This document shows, in pieces, positions 43,523 to 48,527 of a stretch of 48,527 bases of DNA. The translations under genes and the position numbers were made by a program. The notes beneath the pieces were generated by a model. It made no database searches. It saw nothing but the letters and a program-made list of their open reading frames with translations, and was not told the DNA's origin. Positions within the stretch are counted from its first letter, which is position 1. The number at the start of each line of letters is the position of its first letter. This stretch comes from Pseudomonadota bacterium (GTDB lineage Bacteria; Pseudomonadota; Alphaproteobacteria; Rhodospirillales; Rhodospirillaceae), in NCBI GenBank assembly GCA_020160875.1, contig JAIUPE010000015.1, forward strand, positions 1-48,527, given 5' to 3'.

Positions 43523-45115
43523 CTATTGCACGAGCTCGCGTGTCTTCAGGAAGGTGATGTCCGGATTATCGTCCATCGTGCGGCCAAGGTGCCAGGCGTT
43601 CCGCGCGAGAAAAACCGGCGCGTTGTCGTGATCGTCCGCGATGGCGATACGATTTGAATCAAGGAACTTCTTGAGCTTCACCGGATCGTCCGCTTTGAGC
43701 CACCGCGCGGTGTAAAGTTCGGTTTGCTCGAATTTCACCGGCACTTCGTATTCGGTGCGAATGCGGTCGGCCAGCACATCGAACTGCAGGGACCCGACAA
43801 CGCCGACAATCCAGTCGGTCCCAAAGCGCGGCCGGAAGACGCTGGCGGCGCCTTCCTCGGCAAGCTGCTCCAGGGCGCGGCCCAGATGTTTGGCTTTCAA
43901 GGGATCTTCTGGACGCACGGTCTGCAGCAATTCCGGCGCGAATACTGGAATACCGGTGAAATGAAGCTCCTCGCCCTCTGTCAAAGCATCGCCGATGCGC
44001 AGATTCCCGTAATTCGGCACGCCGATGATATCACCCGGCCATGCCTCTTCGGCCGTCGCACGGTCCTGCGCCATGAAAAGCAAAGGGTTGGAGATGTTAA
44101 GCGTCTTGCCCGAACGCACATGGTAGAGCTTCGCGCCGCGTTTGAAATGGCCCGACGACACACGCACGAATGCGATGCGGTCGCGATGTTTTGGATCCAT
44201 ATTCGCCTGGATCTTAAACACGAAGCCCGACACACCCTTCTCGGTCGGCAACACTTGCCGCTCGGCCGCCGATTGCGGCCGCGGCGACGGCGCCATCTCC
44301 GAAAGTCCTTGAAGCAGTTCGCGCACGCCGAAATTATTGACCGCGCTGCCAAAAAACACAGGGGTCATGTGGCCTTCAAGGTAAGCCTGGCGATCGAAAG
44401 GCTTGCATAGGCCGCGTACCATCGCCACGTCTTCGCGTAGCTTCGCCGCCGCCGCTGCCGGCAACAGTTCGTCGATCTTTGGATCGTCGAGACCATTACA
44501 CTCAACGCCCGCGTCGGCTTTCTCGCCTTTTGTCCGCGCCATTAGGATGAGGCGGTCATGCAAGAGGTCGTAGCAGCCGAGAAAATCACGGCCCATGCCG
44601 ATGGGCCAACTGGCCGGAGAGACATCCAGCGCGAGGCGGCTTTCAATTTCTTCCAATAACGCGAATGGCTCCTGACCCTCGCGATCCAGCTTGTTGACGA
44701 ATGTCGCGATCGGCACGTCGCGCAAACGGCACACCTCGAACAGCTTCAGGGTTTGCGCTTCGATACCCTTCGCCACGTCGAGCACCATCACCGCGGAATC
44801 GACAGCGGTCAGCGTGCGATAGGTGTCTTCGCTGAAATCTTCGTGACCTGGCGTGTCGAGCAGGTTGAAGGCATGGCCGTCATATTCGTAGCTCATCACC
44901 GCCGACGTGACGGAGATGCCGCGCTCTTGCTCGACCTTCATCCAGTCCGAGCGCGCGCGGCGACGTTCGCCTTTTGCCTTCACCGCGCCGGCAAGCTGGA
45001 TGGCGCCACCGAACAGCAGCAGCTTCTCGGTCAGTGTCGTCTTACCGGCGTCCGGGTGCGCAATGATCGCAAACGTACGACGGCGCGCAACTTCTTGGGC
45101 TAACTGTGCCGACAT
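43523..45115 (-). CDS. prfC: Peptide chain release factor 3
   Basis: This 530-residue GTPase removes RF1/RF2 from the ribosome after termination. G1 is AHPDAGKTT (20-27 region), G2 and linker include RGISVTSAVMSYEYD, G3 DTPGHED (87-93), G4 NKLD (141-144). DTYRTLTAVDSAVMVLDVAKGIEAQT and ARRWLKADD-like TARWLKADDP are RF3-type features that separate it from EF-G. It is followed closely by the COG2509 gene. The ferredoxin gene is 3 bp upstream in the same direction. Confidence 0.97.
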   Translation of the reverse strand: MSAQLAQEVARRRTFAIIAHPDAGKTTLTEKLLLFGGAIQLAGAVKAKGERRRARSDWMKVEQERGISVTSAVMSYEYDGHAFNLLDTPGHEDFSEDTYRTLTAVDSAVMVLDVAKGIEAQTLKLFEVCRLRDVPIATFVNKLDREGQEPFALLEEIESRLALDVSPASWPIGMGRDFLGCYDLLHDRLILMARTKGEKADAGVECNGLDDPKIDELLPAAAAAKLREDVAMVRGLCKPFDRQAYLEGHMTPVFFGSAVNNFGVRELLQGLSEMAPSPRPQSAAERQVLPTEKGVSGFVFKIQANMDPKHRDRIAFVRVSSGHFKRGAKLYHVRSGKTLNISNPLLFMAQDRATAEEAWPGDIIGVPNYGNLRIGDALTEGEELHFTGIPVFAPELLQTVRPEDPLKAKHLGRALEQLAEEGAASVFRPRFGTDWIVGVVGSLQFDVLADRIRTEYEVPVKFEQTELYTARWLKADDPVKLKKFLDSNRIAIADDHDNAPVFLARNAWHLGRTMDDNPDITFLKTRELVQ

Positions 45116-45118
45116 GAC

Positions 45119-45439
45119 TTAACCTTCGTACGCATCCAGCTGAAGTTCGACCCGCAGTCCATCGAGGGCAGGTCCCGGCCGGATTTGGCAGCATAGGCGG
45201 GAATTCGCGGTGCGGTAATCGGACATATCGAGGAGATCGATTTCCTCCCCGCGCGCACCGCCAACTCTTTCAATCCACGCCGGGTCCACGCGGACATGAC
45301 AGGTCGCACAGGCCATCGCTCCACCGCACTCGGCGCGAATGGGCAAGCCCGCGCTTCGCATACACTCCATGATACTTGCGCCCGGGCGGACCGCCAGCTC
45401 GTGTGTGGACCCATCGGGCAAGGTGACAACGACTTTCAT
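45119..45439 (-). CDS. [2Fe-2S] ferredoxin, adrenodoxin type
   Basis: This 106-residue ferredoxin has the plant/adrenodoxin-type cluster ligands Cys38, Cys44, Cys47 (CGGAMACATC) and Cys84 (RLCCQI); Cys83 is an extra neighbour. GASIMECMRSAGLPIRAECGG and LDMSDYRTANSRLCCQIR are characteristic of the vertebrate-type/P450-partner group. It carries electrons from a reductase to an oxygenase or to Fe-S assembly. The ferredoxin-NADP reductase gene lies 38 bp upstream. Its ribosome-binding site lies within an inverted repeat (45441-45464). Confidence 0.93.
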   Translation of the reverse strand: MKVVVTLPDGSTHELAVRPGASIMECMRSAGLPIRAECGGAMACATCHVRVDPAWIERVGGARGEEIDLLDMSDYRTANSRLCCQIRPGPALDGLRVELQLDAYEG

Positions 45440-45440
45440 T

Positions 45441-45464
45441 CCGGCCTCTTAAATCCGAGGCCGG
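45441..45464 (-). promoter_or_regulatory. Hairpin covering the ferredoxin ribosome-binding site
   Basis: CCGGCCTC (45441-45448) pairs with GAGGCCGG (45457-45464) around an 8-nt loop. Read on the minus strand, the right arm contains GAGG, the only Shine-Dalgarno-like sequence before the ferredoxin ATG at 45439, and ends two bases from it. Folding would hide the ribosome site. There is no T-run, so a terminator is less likely. Confidence 0.6.
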
Positions 45465-45477
45465 CAACGAGCCGTCC

Positions 45478-46521
45478 TTACGAAACGCCCAGCTTGGCCT
45501 GGATGTTGGAGCTCGAGGTGGTGTGCTCGAATCTCAGCTTTTGATTGGGCCTTGCATAATGGAAACAGCCATGGGCCATCAAGGCCGATTCGTGGAATCC
45601 GGACAGTATCAATTTCAGCTTACCCGGGTAGGCACACATATCTCCGATGCAGAAAACACCCGGAACGGCGGTCTCAAAACTCTCGGTGCTGACAGGGATT
45701 CGGTCCTTGTCATCCAACTGGATGCCCCAATCGGCGATCGGGCCGAGTTTCATCGTCAGGCCATAGAACGGCAGCAAGGTGTCGCAAGCGACGTCGAACT
45801 CCTGCTTCTCGGCATTCTTGAGAGTGACGGAGGCGATCTGGCCATTCTCGCCATTGATCCGGACGATATCGCCGATCTGCAGGTTGACCTTACCTTCCTT
45901 CACCAGCGCATACATCTGGTCCACGGTCGCCTGCATGCCGCGGAATTCATTGCGCCGGTGAACAAGGCTCATGCCGGAAACCACCCCTTGCAGATTCACG
46001 GTCCAATCAAGCGCCGAGTCACCGCCACCGGCGATCAACACGTTCTTGCCCCGAAATTGCTCCTTCTTGCGCACGGCATAAAAGAGCGACTTACCTTCAA
46101 ACTCCTCCAACCGCTCGAGCTTCGGTTTCTTTGGCGTGAAACTTCCGCCCCCGCCGGCGATCACCACAGCATGGGCCTCAATGCGCGTACCGACGTCGGT
46201 CGTCATGATAAATCCACCGCCCTCGCGCTTCTCGAGGGTCGTCGCCATTTCCTGGAAGTGGAATGTGGGATTGAACGGCGCGATCTGCGCCATGAGATCG
46301 TTGGTGAGTTCCTGCCCAGTGATTTTGAGACGGCTCGGAATGTCGAGAATCACCTTCTCGGGGTAAAGCTCGGCGCATTGCCCGCCAGGACGGTCGAGAA
46401 TGTCAACGACATGCGCCGAAAGGCCAAGCAAGCCCAGTTCGAACACGGCGAAAAGGCCGACGGGTCCCGCGCCGATGATGATCACATCCGTCTTATGAGA
46501 ATGACTCCCGGTGTCTGGCAT
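45478..46521 (-). CDS. Ferredoxin--NADP+ reductase (thioredoxin-reductase-like)
   Basis: This 347-residue flavoprotein has an FAD motif GAGPVG (17-22), a second FAD block CIGDMCAYPGKLKLI and the NADPH motif GGGDSALDW (165-173). It lacks the CxxC redox pair of thioredoxin reductase. The N- and C-terminal regions (DILDRPGGQCAELYPEKVILDIPS, FHESALMAHGCF) match the bacterial/Rhodopseudomonas-type ferredoxin-NADP reductase group. It passes electrons from NADPH to the ferredoxin encoded directly downstream. It is preceded by the terminator of the XdhC/MocA-like operon. Confidence 0.95.
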   Translation of the reverse strand: MPDTGSHSHKTDVIIIGAGPVGLFAVFELGLLGLSAHVVDILDRPGGQCAELYPEKVILDIPSRLKITGQELTNDLMAQIAPFNPTFHFQEMATTLEKREGGGFIMTTDVGTRIEAHAVVIAGGGGSFTPKKPKLERLEEFEGKSLFYAVRKKEQFRGKNVLIAGGGDSALDWTVNLQGVVSGMSLVHRRNEFRGMQATVDQMYALVKEGKVNLQIGDIVRINGENGQIASVTLKNAEKQEFDVACDTLLPFYGLTMKLGPIADWGIQLDDKDRIPVSTESFETAVPGVFCIGDMCAYPGKLKLILSGFHESALMAHGCFHYARPNQKLRFEHTTSSSNIQAKLGVS

Positions 46522-46554
46522 AGTCCCTCCCTGTACAGGAACGCAGACATAAAA

Positions 46555-46578
46555 CGTGCCGTTCCAAGAAACGGCACG
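46555..46578 (-). terminator. Rho-independent terminator of the XdhC/MocA-like operon
   Basis: A 9-bp stem (CGTGCCGTT, 46555-46563, with 46570-46578) and a 6-nt loop is followed on the minus strand by TTTTATG. It lies 34 bp past the stop of the molybdopterin-binding fusion gene and upstream of the FNR gene. Confidence 0.85.
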
Positions 46579-46612
46579 CGTGCCCCCGAACTACACCGGG
46601 CGACGACCCTAC

Positions 46613-48244
46613 CTACTTCCGCAGTGGAGGCGATGACGACAAGTAGTCGTCCCACTGCCCCGGCGTATCGAGATCCAGCAGGACACCAGTGTCCTCAAAA
46701 TCGACTTCGTAAACAAGGGACTCATTGGCGCCGATCAGATGCCGCGCGCCTACATCCCCCGATATTTCATGCATTTCCTGAAAAAAGCGGCGGCCCCAAA
46801 GGACGGGATTGCCGCGCTTGCCGTTATGCGTGGGCACGCCGATCTCGCGACCTTCGTCAGGATCGAAACCGGCGATCAGCCGACCGACATGCCTGGCCGC
46901 GATGTCGGGCATGTCGCCCAGACATATAACAGCCCCAACGGCAGTGACGCTCACCGCATCCAGCCCCACTTTCAACGATGTGGACAGGCCGTCCACGTAT
47001 CGCGGGTTGTGCACGAGCCGCACGTTTAGTCCGTGCAGCGCTTCGTCGATCTTCCCGGGCTCGTGCCCCGTTACGACGATGAGCTCCGAGACAGGCGCCG
47101 CCAGAATTGCCTTCACGGTGCGGCGCACCAGCGCGACGCCATCGACATTCATGAGCAGCTTGTTGGGCCCTCCCATACGCCGCGATTGCCCCGCGGCCAG
47201 CACGATTGCGGCAATCTTCGCTTTGGGCGCCGGCGCCGATTTTTGCACGGCCTGCGCACGCGGGAGCGGACGGCTCGGCGTATCGACGAGAAGCCCTCCC
47301 ACGCCCATGGCCATGATATCGCGGCTCGAGACAGGAATGTCCGCCGCTAGCCTTTGCATCACCCAATCCACGCCATTGAGCTTGGGAGATCGCGCGCAAC
47401 CCGGCAAAACCAGAACCGGGCAAGCGCCGACGTGCGCGAGAACAAGAAGGTTTCCGGGGTCGACCGGCATGCCGAAGTGATCGATGGTGCCGCCCGCACA
47501 GACGATGCCCGCCGGTACGACGTCCGCGCGATCCGCGGTCGCCGACGCCCCCACGATAAGAGCGATTTCGGCGCCCCCCTCGATGGCCGTCTTGATCGCC
47601 GACGCGACCGCCCGCGTCTCGTGAACGACACGGACCGAATGGGATACCGTTCCATTGATATCGGCGATGCGCTGCCGTGCGATCTCCTCGGTCGCTGCGA
47701 CCACCGACGGCTTCAGGCTTGGAAGGAGGGTGGAGATCAGTGCAAATTTCTTGGCGCGGAACGGCGCCAGACGAAGGCTTGCCCGCCCCAACTTCGTTTC
47801 GACATCGCCGAGCACGTCGCGAGGGACAGCAAACGGGATGATCTTCACAGTCGCGACGATCTGCCCCATTCTTGCGGCAGCGAAATGTGGAAGCGTCGCG
47901 ATTGTGACCGCTTCATCGGTCGCGTTGGCGGAATCGACCGCCTGCTTTTCAACGAGCACGACACCGCTCGCGTCCGCGACAAGGTTGCATCGTCCCGTAT
48001 GTGCGGGCGATGCATGAATATGCGGCCCAGACAGCGCGGCGGCGATTTCACCGGCGGCCGTATCCTCGCCAACGTCGTCGGGATCAAGCCGCGCGCCAAT
48101 AACGGTGGCGATCCCGCCAGCCTTCAGCATCTCAACGTCCGCGGATGTCACGACGTGACCTTTTTTCAGGACCGCAGTCCCGCGCACCGTATGGCCGAGG
48201 ATCAGGCCGACGGCCGCTTCTACGGGGACACTACCGTATTTCAT
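46613..48244 (-). CDS. Molybdopterin-binding domain fused to MocA-like NTP transferase
   Basis: This 543-residue fusion begins with a MoeA/MogA-like molybdopterin-binding region (residues about 1-320, with LGHTVRGTAVLKKGHVVTSAD, VVHETRAVASAIKTAI, IALIVGASATADRADVVPAG and GVGGLLVDTPSR). The C-terminal domain is a MobA/MocA-type nucleotidyltransferase: LAAGQSRRMGG (349-359) with Lys362, LGDMPDIAARHVGRLI, and GKRGNPVLWGRRFF. The C-terminal domain would attach a nucleotide to the molybdopterin (CTP if like MocA), giving the cofactor of the xanthine dehydrogenase family. Its ATG overlaps the xdhC stop (ATGA). Confidence 0.9.
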   Translation of the reverse strand: MKYGSVPVEAAVGLILGHTVRGTAVLKKGHVVTSADVEMLKAGGIATVIGARLDPDDVGEDTAAGEIAAALSGPHIHASPAHTGRCNLVADASGVVLVEKQAVDSANATDEAVTIATLPHFAAARMGQIVATVKIIPFAVPRDVLGDVETKLGRASLRLAPFRAKKFALISTLLPSLKPSVVAATEEIARQRIADINGTVSHSVRVVHETRAVASAIKTAIEGGAEIALIVGASATADRADVVPAGIVCAGGTIDHFGMPVDPGNLLVLAHVGACPVLVLPGCARSPKLNGVDWVMQRLAADIPVSSRDIMAMGVGGLLVDTPSRPLPRAQAVQKSAPAPKAKIAAIVLAAGQSRRMGGPNKLLMNVDGVALVRRTVKAILAAPVSELIVVTGHEPGKIDEALHGLNVRLVHNPRYVDGLSTSLKVGLDAVSVTAVGAVICLGDMPDIAARHVGRLIAGFDPDEGREIGVPTHNGKRGNPVLWGRRFFQEMHEISGDVGARHLIGANESLVYEVDFEDTGVLLDLDTPGQWDDYLSSSPPLRK

Positions 48245-48527
48245 GCGACCTCGGTGCGCAGGATGCCAATGATTTGCGCAACAATCGAGACCGCGATCTC
48301 AGCGGGCGTCTGGGCGTTGATATCGAGCCCCACCGGACCATGGATGCGTCTCACATCTTCGTCCGAGAAGCCGGCTTCCTTAAGCCGCTCGACCCGTTTG
48401 ACGTGCGTTTTACGGCTACCAAGAGCGCCAATATAGAAAGCCTCGGAGCGCAACGCTGCGATCAGCGCGGGATCGTCCAGCTTGGGGTCATGCGTCAGGG
48501 CCACCACGCAGGAGCGTGCATCCGGGG
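48241..48527 (-). CDS. xdhC: XdhC/CoxI-family molybdenum-enzyme maturation protein, N-terminal part missing
   Basis: The reverse frame is open to the window edge (about 95 residues). It carries the C-terminal XdhC Rossmann segment: ALRSEAFYIGALGSRKTHVKRVERLKEAGFSDEDVRRIHGPVGLDINAQTPAEIAVSIVAQI. The family delivers and helps sulfurate the molybdenum cofactor of xanthine-dehydrogenase-type or CO-dehydrogenase-type enzymes. The N-terminus lies outside the window. It is upstream of and translationally coupled to the molybdopterin-binding fusion. Confidence 0.9.
   Translation of the reverse strand, partial: PDARSCVVALTHDPKLDDPALIAALRSEAFYIGALGSRKTHVKRVERLKEAGFSDEDVRRIHGPVGLDINAQTPAEIAVSIVAQIIGILRTEVA

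Overview
The window looks like a chromosomal segment of a GC-rich alphaproteobacterium. The evidence is a DivK-type response regulator, an RpoH-type sigma factor, the order pyrB-pyrC-plsY-dprA-topA-rnr, the GatCAB amidotransferase operon and a cysteine-free ribosomal protein L33. I cannot fix the family. The abundance of secreted metabolic proteins would suit a free-living soil or rhizosphere heterotroph. I saw no prophage, insertion sequence, CRISPR array or rRNA. One tRNA, tRNA-Ser(GCT), is present.

The left part (1-22 kb) is accessory metabolism. It opens with the N-terminal part of a secreted metallo-beta-lactamase-fold (MBL) protein, a porin and a small secreted-repeat protein. A leftward operon follows, encoding a secreted NHL beta-propeller, a secreted creatininase-like hydrolase and a sodium:solute symporter. 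Next come an EamA exporter, a Tat-exported DUF1552 protein, a flavin-reductase-like protein and an Asp/Glu/hydantoin racemase, all leftward. Divergent from the racemase is a rightward operon (9.8-15.2 kb): D-hydantoinase, N-carbamoyl-D-amino-acid hydrolase and a complete polar-amino-acid ABC transporter. Together these can be read as racemise, open and decarbamoylate cyclic ureides, with uptake of the substrate or product. From 15 to 22 kb there are a GNAT acetyltransferase, two more secreted MBL paralogues, a seven-repeat FG-GAP/ASPIC secreted protein and a TPR protein ending in a 2-oxoglutarate/Fe(II) oxygenase.

The middle part (22-37.2 kb) is housekeeping. gatC-gatA-gatB plus a small membrane protein run leftward. 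ruvX, then pyrB-pyrC-plsY-dprA, topA, rnr and a lipoprotein S41 protease run rightward, several with overlapping start and stop codons, followed by rpmG with its own promoter and terminator. The PyrC protein lacks the HxH metal motif and is probably a non-catalytic pseudo-dihydroorotase.

The right part (37.2-48.5 kb) is entirely leftward. It contains divK, purU, rpoH (preceded by a possible leader peptide), a Rid-family deaminase, cyclopropane fatty acid synthase, a COG2509 FAD protein, prfC, a ferredoxin and ferredoxin-NADP reductase pair, and a molybdenum-cofactor operon made of XdhC (cut by the window end) and a molybdopterin-binding/MocA-like fusion.

The most unusual points are: (i) three secreted MBL paralogues that all carry Ser in place of the first histidine of HxHxDH; (ii) the side-by-side secreted creatininase-like and hydantoinase systems, which could form a cyclic-amide scavenging island; (iii) a TPR-2OG oxygenase next to a Ca-loop propeller protein that could be its substrate; (iv) a hairpin that would hide the ferredoxin ribosome-binding site; and (v) a short leader ORF with a strong ribosome-binding site upstream of rpoH.
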